A stretch of 64,000 nt of DNA from contig NZ_CP108549.1 of assembly GCF_036010325.1 (NCBI RefSeq), positions 2,728,001 through 2,792,000 of the forward strand. Direction: 5' to 3'. Made by a program: the position numbers and the translations under genes. Positions within the stretch are counted from its first letter, which is position 1. The number at the start of each line of letters is the position of its first letter. Below, one piece after another: positions 1-7,512 of the stretch. The notes under the pieces were generated by a model that ran no database searches, had not been told where the DNA came from, and worked only from the letters and a program-made list of their open reading frames with translations. Source of the stretch: Streptomyces sp. NBC_01210 (GTDB taxonomy: Bacteria > Actinomycetota > Actinomycetes > Streptomycetales > Streptomycetaceae).

Positions 1-295
1 CTGCCGGTTTCCTGGCAGGGCGGCATCCGGGGAGCGGCCGGCCGGGCTACGGCGCCGCCGAGGCCGCACCGTGCCGCTGGGCGACGTGCCGCGTCCCCGC
101 CGTCCGAGCCCCGGGAGGGGCACGCCAACACACGCCATATTCCAGCCCGTTGAGTGATCAATGGCATGAGTGGCGTCTTGTGGACATCTCTGCAGAAAGC
201 GGTTGTCCGCCCCGCTGGCGCCCCGGGAGACTCATGGGCATACCCGCCGCAAGAGCGCGGGCATTCAGCTCGAGAACCAGTTGGGGGAATCACGC
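1..295. other. Left-edge region without a recognised gene
   Basis: I see no coding frame with convincing family features here. The stretch is upstream of the secreted inhibitor-like gene and should hold its promoter, but no clear -35/-10 pair stands out. A purine-rich GGGGG at about 283-287 serves as the ribosome binding site for the next gene. Confidence 0.4.
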
Positions 296-865
296 ATGGC
301 GTTACGCAAGGTGACCGCGTCGGTGTTCGCCGTCATGGCACTCGTCGCCGCAGCACTGATCGGACTCACCGGCACGGCCTCCGCCGCAAGCGGTAACAGC
401 CACCAGGACTTCGCCGCCCAGGCGAAGCAGGCGGGGCTGACCGGCGCCCGGGCGAAGCAACTGCAGACCACGGTCGACGGCTACCTCACCACGGTGGGCG
501 GGAAGCAGATCGCCGCCAACAAGATCGAACTGGCGGGCAAGGGCGAGATCGTCGTCGCCGTACCCGGAGAGCGCTACGCCCGCGACCTGAGCAGCGCGGC
601 GGGCCCGAGGGCTGCCTGTCCGTACGAGAACTTCTGCATGTGGACCGGCACCAGCTTCACCGGCACCCAGTTCAACCTGTGGAAGTGCCAGACATACGAC
701 CTTTCGAACTGGAACGGCCCCGGATCCTGGAGCAACAACCAGACCCCGGGCACCCGGGCCAGGTTCCTGGACCGCGGCTACAACACCATCTACACAACGC
801 CCGGCGCGTACGCCAACAACGGCAATTACGACTGGGCCCCGGTCTGGCACGTCATCCCGTGCTAA
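296..865 (+). CDS. Secreted peptidase inhibitor I36-like protein (beta/gamma-crystallin fold)
   Basis: The 189-residue protein begins with a classical Sec signal peptide: Lys/Arg near the start, a hydrophobic stretch at residues 7-27 and a likely cut after TASA. The C-terminal half has paired cysteines in CPYENFCMW and WKCQTYDLS, with the pattern of peptidase inhibitor family I36 (the SMI-like beta/gamma-crystallin fold of streptomycetes). The role is probably extracellular protease inhibition or another secreted function. The ATG at 296 was chosen because TTGGGGG lies 8-12 nt upstream and the signal peptide starts there; an upstream in-frame ATG would add an implausible Arg-rich leader. It stands alone and ends in a hairpin shared with the convergent neighbour. 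Confidence 0.8.
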   Translation: MALRKVTASVFAVMALVAAALIGLTGTASAASGNSHQDFAAQAKQAGLTGARAKQLQTTVDGYLTTVGGKQIAANKIELAGKGEIVVAVPGERYARDLSSAAGPRAACPYENFCMWTGTSFTGTQFNLWKCQTYDLSNWNGPGSWSNNQTPGTRARFLDRGYNTIYTTPGAYANNGNYDWAPVWHVIPC

Positions 866-883
866 AGGTCCCCTGAGACAACG

Positions 884-914
884 CCGGGCCAGAGGCGAAC
901 TGCTTCTGGCCCGG
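884..914. terminator. Bidirectional hairpin between convergent genes
   Basis: A perfect 10-bp stem, CCGGGCCAGA at 884-893 and TCTGGCCCGG at 905-914 with an 11-nt loop, fills the gap between the two convergent genes ending at 865 and 916. Like most Streptomyces terminators it lacks a strong U tract. Confidence 0.7.
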
Positions 915-915
915 A

Positions 916-1455
916 TCATTGCTCTGTCGGCTGAGCGCCGCTGACCTTCCAGGCCCGGGACGTCGGTGCGGCAAGCTCGGCCAGGTGGTGCAGCGAGTTG
1001 GTGAGATGCTCAGGGCCGAACGGCGGGAACTGGATGTACTCCCGGATGAACTGCGGCACCGCCGACCAGTCGTAGGTGAGCGTGACCTCAGTCTCGGACG
1101 GACCGAGCGGCGCAAGGTCGTAACGCCAGATCCAGCCGCCGAACTCCAGGTGACCGTCGCCCTTCTCCTGCCCCGTCAGCCAGCCAATGGCGCGCGGCGG
1201 GTCGAGCACCTGGACCTTGTTGGCCACCTGGTAGTCACCGTCTGGATGGTTGGCGTGATACATGTCCATCCGGAAAATCTGGCCCACCTCGGTCAGCGGC
1301 GCCCGGTCGGCAGCTTCCTGAACCCAGCCGGTGCCGTCGATCGCAGAGTGGGTCGTCGGGTCCGCCAGCACCGCGAACACCCTCTCGGCGGGCACGGCGA
1401 CAGTCAGGGTGGCACTCACGTTCTCCTGGTCCACGGTGTGCACGCTCCTTGTCAT
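916..1455 (-). CDS. SRPBCC family protein (polyketide cyclase/START-like fold)
   Basis: This 179-residue protein has the SRPBCC layout: the early motif TVAVPAERVFAVLADPTTH, a central segment with IGWLTGQEKGDGHLEFGGWIW, and a final helix that packs over the pocket. Such proteins bind small hydrophobic ligands; the ligand cannot be read from the sequence. The ATG at 1455 (MTRSVHTVDQ) is preferred because the in-frame extension upstream is Arg-rich and non-conserved in character. It is monocistronic and convergent with the secreted inhibitor-like gene. Confidence 0.8.
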   Translation of the reverse strand: MTRSVHTVDQENVSATLTVAVPAERVFAVLADPTTHSAIDGTGWVQEAADRAPLTEVGQIFRMDMYHANHPDGDYQVANKVQVLDPPRAIGWLTGQEKGDGHLEFGGWIWRYDLAPLGPSETEVTLTYDWSAVPQFIREYIQFPPFGPEHLTNSLHHLAELAAPTSRAWKVSGAQPTEQ

Positions 1456-1740
1456 CTCATCTTGGGCCTCCCGCAGGCGCGGAAGGGGGACGTTCCCACC
1501 ATGCAGACGACGCGGCGAGGCGGAACTCATCGGTCGTGTGAGCGCAACCCGCCCCGCGTACGACGCCAGGCACCGACTGCGCCGGTCACGCCGGCGCCGC
1601 CTCACCAGCACCGATCCCGCACCTGCCGCTACCAGTGGCAAACGGCCCACGACCAGGGCACATAACGAGGGACTGCCCGGCTGGTGTGCCGCCGACGGAG
1701 AGACGCTCGGCTTGGCCCACAGACGGTCCAGGGCGCATGA
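1456..1740. other. Intergenic region upstream of the SRPBCC gene
   Basis: Open frames run through this stretch on both strands, but their composition (Arg/Pro-rich, antisense phase) looks like codon-bias shadow. The promoter of the minus-strand SRPBCC gene should lie here; I see no other feature. Confidence 0.4.
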
Positions 1741-1785
1741 GACGGCTCCGGGCCGATGGCGTACTGCCATCGGCCCGGAGCCGTT
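1741..1785. terminator. Strong 19/20-bp hairpin downstream of the glutamine synthetase gene
   Basis: The arms at 1741-1760 (starts GACGGCTCCGGG) and 1766-1785 (ends CCCGGAGCCGTT) pair at 19 of 20 positions around a 5-nt loop, with TTTTATG on the plus-strand side. It begins 30 nt beyond the stop codon of the minus-strand glutamine synthetase gene, so it probably terminates that transcript. Confidence 0.85.
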
Positions 1786-1814
1786 TTATGCCAGGGGAGC
1801 GCTCTGACCTGCGC

Positions 1815-3176
1815 TTACAGCACCGGCAGGTTCTTGCGCAGCTCGAAGGCCGTGACCTCGCTGCGGTACTCCTCCCACTCCTGCTTCTTGTTCCGCAGGA
1901 AGAAGTCGAAGACATGCTCACCCAGCGTCTCGGCGACCAGCTCGCTGCGCTCCATCAGCGCGATCGCCTCGCCGAGGTTCTGCGGCAGCGGCTCGATGCC
2001 CATCGCCCTGCGCTCCGCGTCGGAGAGCGCCCACACGTCGTCGTCCGCGCCCGCCGGGAGTTCGTAGCCCTCCTCGATGCCCTTGAGGCCCGCCGCCAGC
2101 AGGACCGCGTACGTCAGATAGGGGTTCGCGCCCGAGTCGATGGAGCGGACCTCGACACGGGCCGAGCCGGTCTTGCCCGGCTTGTACATCGGGACGCGGA
2201 TCAGGGCCGAGCGGTTGTTGTGGCCCCAGCAGATGTACGAGGGGGCCTCGCCGCCCGCGCCCGCGCTGCGCGCCGAGCCGCCCCAGATGCGCTTGTAGGA
2301 GTTCACCCACTGGTTGGTCACGGCCGAGATCTCCGCCGCGTGCTTGAGCAGGCCCGCGATGAAGGAGCGGCCGACCTTCGAGAGCTGGTACTCCGAGCCC
2401 GACTCGTAGAAGGCGTTCCGGTCGCCCTCGAAGAGTGAGAGGTGGGTGTGCATGCCGGAGCCCGGGTACTCGCTGAACGGCTTCGGCATGAACGTCGCCT
2501 GCACGCCCTGCTCCAGCGCGACCTGCTTCATGACCAGGCGGAAGGTCATGACGTTGTCCGCGGTGGACAGCGCGTCCGCGTACCGCAGGTCGATCTCCTG
2601 CTGGCCCGGCGCGCCCTCGTGGTGGCTGAACTCCACCGAGATGCCCATGGATTCCAGCATGGTGATCGCCTGCCGGCGGAAGTCCATGCCGACGTTCTGC
2701 GGGGTGTGGTCGAAGTAGCCGGAGTTGTCCGCAGGGGTGGGGCGGGTGCCGTCGAGCGGCTTGCTCTTCAGCAGGAAGAACTCGATCTCCGGGTGGGTGT
2801 AGAAGGTGAAGCCCAGGTCGGAGGTCTTGGCGAGGATGCGCTTCAGTACGAAGCGGGGGTCGGCGAAGGACGGGGAACCGTCCGGCATCAGGATGTCGCA
2901 GAACATCCGCGCCGTGCCGGGCGCCTCGGCGCGCCACGGCAGGATCTGGAAGGTGCTCGGATCCGGCTTGGCGATCATGTCGGACTCGTAGACCCGCGCG
3001 AAGCCCTCGATCGCGGAGCCGTCGAAGCCGATGCCCTCGTCAAAGGCCTGCTCGAGCTCGGCGGGCGCCACCGCGACCGACTTCAGGAAGCCGAGCACAT
3101 CGGTGAACCACAGGCGCACGAAGCGGATGTCGCGCTCCTCGAGCGTACGGAGCACGAATTCCTGCTGCTTATCCAT
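1815..3176 (-). CDS. glnA: Type I glutamine synthetase family protein, GlnA2-like (probable gamma-glutamylpolyamine synthetase)
   Basis: The protein has 453 residues and GS class I signatures: FDGSAIEGF near residue 50, the ATP-grasp region with GSGMHTHLS, and a C-terminal Arg-rich catalytic segment (SARVEVRSIDSGANPYLTY). The usual adenylylation segment NLYDLP is replaced by DDDVWALSDAE, so the modified tyrosine is missing. Length and this difference match S. coelicolor GlnA2 (SCO2241), which is reported to glutamylate polyamines rather than supply bulk glutamine. I infer the same role here, but ammonia ligation cannot be excluded from sequence alone. The start MDKQQEF at 3176 is the conserved one. 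The gene is monocistronic, with a strong hairpin just downstream. Confidence 0.93.
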   Translation of the reverse strand: MDKQQEFVLRTLEERDIRFVRLWFTDVLGFLKSVAVAPAELEQAFDEGIGFDGSAIEGFARVYESDMIAKPDPSTFQILPWRAEAPGTARMFCDILMPDGSPSFADPRFVLKRILAKTSDLGFTFYTHPEIEFFLLKSKPLDGTRPTPADNSGYFDHTPQNVGMDFRRQAITMLESMGISVEFSHHEGAPGQQEIDLRYADALSTADNVMTFRLVMKQVALEQGVQATFMPKPFSEYPGSGMHTHLSLFEGDRNAFYESGSEYQLSKVGRSFIAGLLKHAAEISAVTNQWVNSYKRIWGGSARSAGAGGEAPSYICWGHNNRSALIRVPMYKPGKTGSARVEVRSIDSGANPYLTYAVLLAAGLKGIEEGYELPAGADDDVWALSDAERRAMGIEPLPQNLGEAIALMERSELVAETLGEHVFDFFLRNKKQEWEEYRSEVTAFELRKNLPVL

Positions 3177-3284
3177 TTCCACCCATCCTTGCTGGTCAAG
3201 CCGCCTGCTCCGCACGAGCATGCCATCCAAGAGTTTCAGGCGCGTTGCGGACCGCGTCCACTGCCCGCGCCGCCGGTGCCCGCT

Positions 3285-3320
3285 GTACCGGCAGTACCGG
3301 CAGTACCGGCAGTACCGGCA
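3285..3320. repeat. 9-bp tandem repeat (GTACCGGCA x4) upstream of glnA
   Basis: Four perfect copies of GTACCGGCA lie at 3285-3293, 3294-3302, 3303-3311 and 3312-3320, about 110 bp upstream of the glnA start codon. A degenerate fifth unit (GTGCCCATT) follows. It may lie in the promoter or leader region; whether it has a function is unknown. Confidence 0.9.
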
Positions 3321-3476
3321 GTGCCCATTGTGGGTCAGGAACGTACCCGGAGACGACCCTGAGGCCCCCTTCGCTCCTTCCCCACTCCCTCCCCGCCACT
3401 TCCCGGGAGGTGGGGGATGGCTGTTATCAGCCCCATATGAGGTGCGTAGCACCGCTGCCTACTACCATCTGCGGCC

Positions 3477-3836
3477 ATGGGGGGTTCCCGGCTCAACCAC
3501 ATCGCGCGCACCGCGCGTCCCATGGCACTGGTGACTGCCGTGACGACGCTCCTCAGCGCGCTCTTCATCTGTCTGAGCCCGTCGGCCCCCGCCCCGCACC
3601 ACACCGCCCGGCCGGACGTCCCGACCGCGTACACCTGCCCGTACGACGACGGCTCCTGCGGTCTGCTGCCGCTCGTCAGCCCGGCCGTGCTCACCGCGCC
3701 GCCGCTGGACTCCCCGCTCGAGGCCGGCGCACAGCCCCCGCATCTCGACCTGCCGGCTCCCACCGGCCGGCTGCCCCGCTCCGGGGCGCTCGCACGCGCC
3801 CCGGACCTTCACGTTCTTCAAGTGCTGCGGACGTAA
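3477..3836 (+). CDS. Small proline-rich secreted or membrane-anchored hypothetical protein
   Basis: The 119-residue protein has one hydrophobic segment (about residues 16-34, MALVTAVTTLLSALFICLS), then a Pro/Ala-rich mature part containing a CPYDDGSCG cysteine pair. No family is recognised. It sits 60 bp upstream of the DUF3105 gene on the same strand, in the set that includes DUF305 and a multicopper oxidase, so an extracytoplasmic role is plausible. The ATG at 3477 gives the longest sensible protein; the ATG at 3522 is an alternative that would start right at the hydrophobic segment. Neither has a strong ribosome binding site. Confidence 0.6.
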   Translation: MGGSRLNHIARTARPMALVTAVTTLLSALFICLSPSAPAPHHTARPDVPTAYTCPYDDGSCGLLPLVSPAVLTAPPLDSPLEAGAQPPHLDLPAPTGRLPRSGALARAPDLHVLQVLRT

Positions 3837-3896
3837 CAGGTCGCGCCTCCCCCAGCCCCTTGATCACTGCAGACTTCACGAAGGACGACAACCACC

Positions 3897-4538
3897 ATGA
3901 CTTCCCGCAATAACGACCGCCGGGCCCGGATAGAAGAGATGCGCCGCGCCGAGCAGAGCCGCGAGCGCCGTAACCGCATCATCACGATCGGCATCAGCGC
4001 TGTCGTCGTCGCCGGCCTTGTCGGCTTCGGCGTCTTCGCGCTCAACAAGGAGTCGGACAAGAAGGAGCAGAAGGTCGCCGACGCCAAGGCTCCCATCACC
4101 GGCGAAAAGTCCTGGAACGCGAAGAAGCTCGGCCGCACCCATGTCACCAAGACGGTCACCTACCCGATGAAGCCGCCGGTCGGCGGCGACCACAACCAGG
4201 TGTGGATGAACTGCAACGGTGACGTCTACAAGGAGCCGATCCCGGACATGAACGCCGTGCACTCGCTGGAGCACGGCGCGGTCTGGGTGACGTACAACGA
4301 CAAGGCTCCCGCGGCCGATGTGACCAAGCTCGGCGAGAAGGTCAAGAAGACTCCGTACACGCTGATGAGCCCGGTCAAGGACCAGTCCGGTGCGATCATG
4401 CTCAGCGCCTGGGGCAAGCAGGTCACCGTCGACAGTGCCGACGACCCGCGCGTGAACCAGTTCTTCACCAAGTACGTCCAGGGCACGCAGACCCCCGAGC
4501 CCGGCGCGGCGTGCACCAACGGTCTGGGCGCCAAGTGA
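3897..4538 (+). CDS. DUF3105 domain membrane-anchored protein
   Basis: The 213-residue protein has an Arg/Glu-rich cytoplasmic N-terminus, one membrane segment (about residues 34-52, IITIGISAVVVAGLVGFGV), then an extracytoplasmic domain with the DUF3105 hallmark HSLEHGAVWVTY. The function of the family is unknown; in actinobacteria it commonly neighbours DUF305 genes, as here, where the next start codon follows after only 5 bp. AAGGACGACAACCACC precedes the ATG. A shared extracytoplasmic, possibly copper-related, function with DUF305 is inferred from context only. Confidence 0.88.
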   Translation: MTSRNNDRRARIEEMRRAEQSRERRNRIITIGISAVVVAGLVGFGVFALNKESDKKEQKVADAKAPITGEKSWNAKKLGRTHVTKTVTYPMKPPVGGDHNQVWMNCNGDVYKEPIPDMNAVHSLEHGAVWVTYNDKAPAADVTKLGEKVKKTPYTLMSPVKDQSGAIMLSAWGKQVTVDSADDPRVNQFFTKYVQGTQTPEPGAACTNGLGAK

Positions 4539-4543
4539 CGGGG

Positions 4544-5206
4544 ATGACCCGTACGCACTGGGCGGCCATCACGGCGGTCGTGCTCGCGCTGCTCTTCGCG
4601 GGGGCCGCCACGGTGGCCTCCGCGGGCGGCAGCGGCAATGACGGCGCCACGTCCCGTACGCCGTCGGCGGCTTCGGCGGACGCTGGCTTCGCGCGCGACA
4701 TGTCGGTCCATCATCAGCAGGCGGTGGAGATGTCCTTCATCGTCCGGGACCGTACGAAGGACGACGAGGTGCGCCGCCTCGCGTACGACATCGCCAACAC
4801 CCAGGCCAACCAGCGCGGGATGATGCTGGGCTGGCTGGATCTGTGGGGGCTGCCGAAGGTCTCCACGGACAGCGAGCCGATGGCGTGGATGATGCCGGAC
4901 ATGAAAGGCGGTCACGCCGCGCACTCCGGGCATCAGGCCAAGGACGGCTCGCTGATGCCGGGCATGGCGACCAATACCGACCTGGGGCGGCTCGGCAAAG
5001 CCAGTGGCAGGCAGGCCGAGATCGAATATCTCCAGCTGATGATCATCCACCACAACGGCGGCATCTCGATGGCCGAGGGCTGTGTGAAGCTCTGCACGGT
5101 CGAAACGGAGCGGGATCTCGCCCAGGGCACGGTGGACGCCCAGCGCTCGGAGGTCGGCCTGATGGTCGATCTGCTGCACAAGCGAGGCGCCGAGGTCCGT
5201 ACCTGA
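4544..5206 (+). CDS. DUF305 family secreted protein
   Basis: The 220-residue product has an N-terminal signal or anchor (ITAVVLALLFAGAATVASAGG) and the two His/Met clusters that define DUF305: DMSVHHQQAVEMS and MIIHHNGGISMAEG. Such His/Met pairs suit copper or other soft-metal binding, and the family is often found beside copper genes. The ATG at 4544 overlaps a GACGGGG ribosome binding site that spans the stop codon of the DUF3105 gene, so the two are probably translated together. A 22-bp tandem duplication starts right after its stop codon. Confidence 0.88.
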   Translation: MTRTHWAAITAVVLALLFAGAATVASAGGSGNDGATSRTPSAASADAGFARDMSVHHQQAVEMSFIVRDRTKDDEVRRLAYDIANTQANQRGMMLGWLDLWGLPKVSTDSEPMAWMMPDMKGGHAAHSGHQAKDGSLMPGMATNTDLGRLGKASGRQAEIEYLQLMIIHHNGGISMAEGCVKLCTVETERDLAQGTVDAQRSEVGLMVDLLHKRGAEVRT

Positions 5207-5208
5207 GG

Positions 5209-5270
5209 ACCTGAAGATCCCGGTGCCGGGGCCTGAAGATCCCGGTGCCGGGGCCTGAGGGTCCCGGCCG
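5209..5270. repeat. 22-bp tandem duplication at the DUF305 gene 3' end
   Basis: The unit CCTGAAGATCCCGGTGCCGG occurs twice (within 5209-5230 and 5231-5252), with a partial third copy to 5270. It lies three bases after the DUF305 stop codon and before the convergent DUF5990 stop codon. Confidence 0.9.
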
Positions 5271-5273
5271 CGC

Positions 5274-5711
5274 TCAGCCGTCCGTCCCGGTCAGCCGCCA
5301 GGCGATCCGGGGCGGACGGATGGCGGCGCAGAGCGGCATGCCCTGCCCGTCCGTCAGCCCGAGGCCGGTCTCCACGATGCCGCCGGCCAGAGCCTCTTCC
5401 GGCAGGTCCGCGAGGAAGACCTTGGCCCGGCGGAACATCGCGAAGTCGCCGCCCGGCGGCAGCTCACCCCAGGTCAGATAGATGAAGCGCTCGCCACGAC
5501 GCCCCTGGACGTACGGGCCGCGGAAGTCGGCCGTTCCGTCGGGCGCGGTGACGGTCTCGACGGGGATCTCGAATACCGCATCGGCCGCGTCGGCGGACAC
5601 CAGCTGGTCGGGATCCCTGCCGCGCTGGGTGCCCACATGGATGTGGCGGTATTCGCCGCAGGCGCTGCCGGGCAGCTCATGGCCCGTGATGCGCAGGGTC
5701 AGCCGTGCCAT
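5274..5711 (-). CDS. DUF5990 family protein
   Basis: This 145-residue cytoplasmic protein matches the DUF5990 type from its opening LTLRITGHELPG and the central block GPYVQGRRGERFIYLTWGEL. The function is unknown. Its start lies 34 bp beyond the stop codon of the alpha/beta hydrolase gene on the same strand, so the two probably form an operon with the hydrolase first. Confidence 0.8.
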   Translation of the reverse strand: MARLTLRITGHELPGSACGEYRHIHVGTQRGRDPDQLVSADAADAVFEIPVETVTAPDGTADFRGPYVQGRRGERFIYLTWGELPPGGDFAMFRRAKVFLADLPEEALAGGIVETGLGLTDGQGMPLCAAIRPPRIAWRLTGTDG

Positions 5712-5745
5712 GTCAGAGGGCCCCTTTCACCGGATTCGAGCGGGT

Positions 5746-6672
5746 CTACGCGAGCGGCTGAGACGCCGAACCGGAGCCGTCCCGGGTGGCCCGCACGGCC
5801 CGCCCGGCTCGCCCGACCCGCGAACCGTAGCTGTCCAGGATCGTCCGGGCCACCGCCTCCGGACGGTCCAGCATCATCAGATGGCCTGCCGGTTCGACCG
5901 CCTCGAAGCGGCCGCCGAGCTGCCGGGCAAGCGCACGCTGCCGCTCCACCCACCGCGTCCCGCCGGCCGTCGCCCCGGCCGTCGCGGCGAGGACCGTGAC
6001 CGGGACGTCCGGCATGGCGTGGCGCTCGCGCAGGGCGAGGAGCTCGGCGGCGACGGCGCGGTAGTGAGTGTTCTCCAGCAGGGCGCCCTGCAGCACCCGG
6101 GAGGTGGCGTAGCAGCGGCGTACGAGATCGGCGGGGGCCGGGTCGCCGCCGCCGGTGCGGGAGAGGCGGACCATGGCGCGGCGGGTGAGCGGTCCGAGGG
6201 CCGCGGGCATTCCGGCGGCGGCGAGCGCGGTGCCGAGCGTACGGGCGGCGGCGGTGCGCAGTGCGGGTGCGGCGGGCACGCGCGCGTGCTCCTCGACGCT
6301 GGAGTCGACGAGGACAACGGCCGCGGTACGGGCGGGGTGGAGGCGGGCGAAGGCCTCGGCGTGGAAGCCGGCGATCGAGTGCCCGACGACGGTGGCGGGC
6401 CCGTCCTGGCCGGGCCCGTCCAGGACGAGGGCGTCGAGGACGCCCGCGATGCGATGAGCCTCCCCGGCGGCGGAGGGCGGTACGGCGGCCGGGCCGCTCA
6501 GCCCGTGTCCGGGCCGGTCGAAACGGACGACGGTGCGGTGTGGTGCGAGCAGCGGCACGACCGGGTCCCAGTCGAACCAGCTCATCGCGAGGCCCGCGCT
6601 CAGTACGCAGACCGGGCCGCTGCCTTCGACGACCACATGGTGCGGTACGCCTCCCACTCGTACAAAGGTCAC
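5746..6672 (-). CDS. Alpha/beta fold hydrolase
   Basis: The 308-residue protein carries a strand-loop motif RFDRPGHGLSG, the nucleophile elbow VVGHSIAGF (GxSxG), VLVDSS after it, and a C-terminal PAGHLMML that supplies the catalytic His. The substrate is unknown. The GTG at 6672 (VTFVRVGG) was chosen because GAAGGAG lies 8 nt upstream and the domain begins there; the open frame continues upstream for hundreds of bases but is low in family character. It is divergent from the His-rich membrane protein gene at 6937 and upstream of the DUF5990 gene. Confidence 0.87.
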   Translation of the reverse strand: MTFVRVGGVPHHVVVEGSGPVCVLSAGLAMSWFDWDPVVPLLAPHRTVVRFDRPGHGLSGPAAVPPSAAGEAHRIAGVLDALVLDGPGQDGPATVVGHSIAGFHAEAFARLHPARTAAVVLVDSSVEEHARVPAAPALRTAAARTLGTALAAAGMPAALGPLTRRAMVRLSRTGGGDPAPADLVRRCYATSRVLQGALLENTHYRAVAAELLALRERHAMPDVPVTVLAATAGATAGGTRWVERQRALARQLGGRFEAVEPAGHLMMLDRPEAVARTILDSYGSRVGRAGRAVRATRDGSGSASQPLA

Positions 6673-6936
6673 CGTCGCTCCTTCGCCCCCTCCCGCGCCA
6701 GGGACAGCGCGAGCACCCTCGGCCAGCCTGCCACGAAGACCACGTGGAGCCATCACCCGCCCCCCGTGACCAGGTGCGGCGGCCTGCCTGGAAGGTGGCG
6801 CCGACGGAGGGTCCGGACGATGGCGAGCACTCCCGGCGGGGCGATGCAGACACTTCCGGACATTATGGGCTAATAGTTGGAGGTGAGAGGGCGGGTCGCA
6901 CGTTGACGCATACCGGGTGGGGGTAGCGTGCGGGCC

Positions 6937-7407
6937 ATGGCGATCGGTCGGCGTGCGCGGTTCGGGCAGCCGCTGCTGTTCGTGGCGCTGCTGTTCGGGA
7001 TCGCCACGATGCACACGGCGGGACGCCCGGTGCCGGTGCACGGTGACGTTGCGCACAGGCACACGGTCCCGTCCGCGCGGCAGGAGCACACGGTCCCGGC
7101 CTCCGCGGCGGGGCACACCCTCTCGTCCTCGGCGGTGGACATGACGCTCCCTGGGGGCCAACACACCGCCGGTCCCGTGAGCCTGCAGAACGCCGGACCG
7201 GACTTCCCGGGCATAGGCATGGACCTGATGACGCTGTGCCTCGCCGCGCTGGACACCTTCACCTTCGTCCTGCTGACGGCGGGGCTGCTGCGGACCGACC
7301 CCGTCGCTCTGCTCGCGGCCTGGCACGCCCGGATACTCCGTGCACTGTGGCCCAACCCGCCTCTCCGCAAGACCCTCCTCGCCAGGCTGTCGGTGCTGCG
7401 GATCTAG
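6937..7407 (+). CDS. His-rich small membrane protein (DUF6153-like)
   Basis: The 156-residue protein has an N-terminal hydrophobic helix (PLLFVALLFGIATMHTAG), a His-rich central region with roughly seven histidines (HGDVAHRHTV, QEHTV, GHTL), then a second hydrophobic helix near residue 110 and a basic tail. It resembles actinobacterial DUF6153-type proteins, an assignment made by eye. Immediately downstream lies the multicopper oxidase gene, so a metal-handling partner role is plausible. The GTG at 6928 is an alternative start; the ATG is favoured because GGGTGGGGG lies about 12 nt upstream of it. Confidence 0.7.
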   Translation: MAIGRRARFGQPLLFVALLFGIATMHTAGRPVPVHGDVAHRHTVPSARQEHTVPASAAGHTLSSSAVDMTLPGGQHTAGPVSLQNAGPDFPGIGMDLMTLCLAALDTFTFVLLTAGLLRTDPVALLAAWHARILRALWPNPPLRKTLLARLSVLRI

Positions 7408-7512
7408 AAATGCGCCCGGCTGCCTGGGAACCTCCGCGCTCCGAGCGGTGTACCAGAAGCAGCAGACGCGCCCATCTGCCACGCATCACCACACACCACG
7501 AGGTGCACAGTC

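Noticed and set aside
3837..3896. CsoR-type copper operator upstream of DUF3105
   Set aside because: I could not find a convincing G-tract palindrome of the CsoR type in this or the other short gaps of the cluster.
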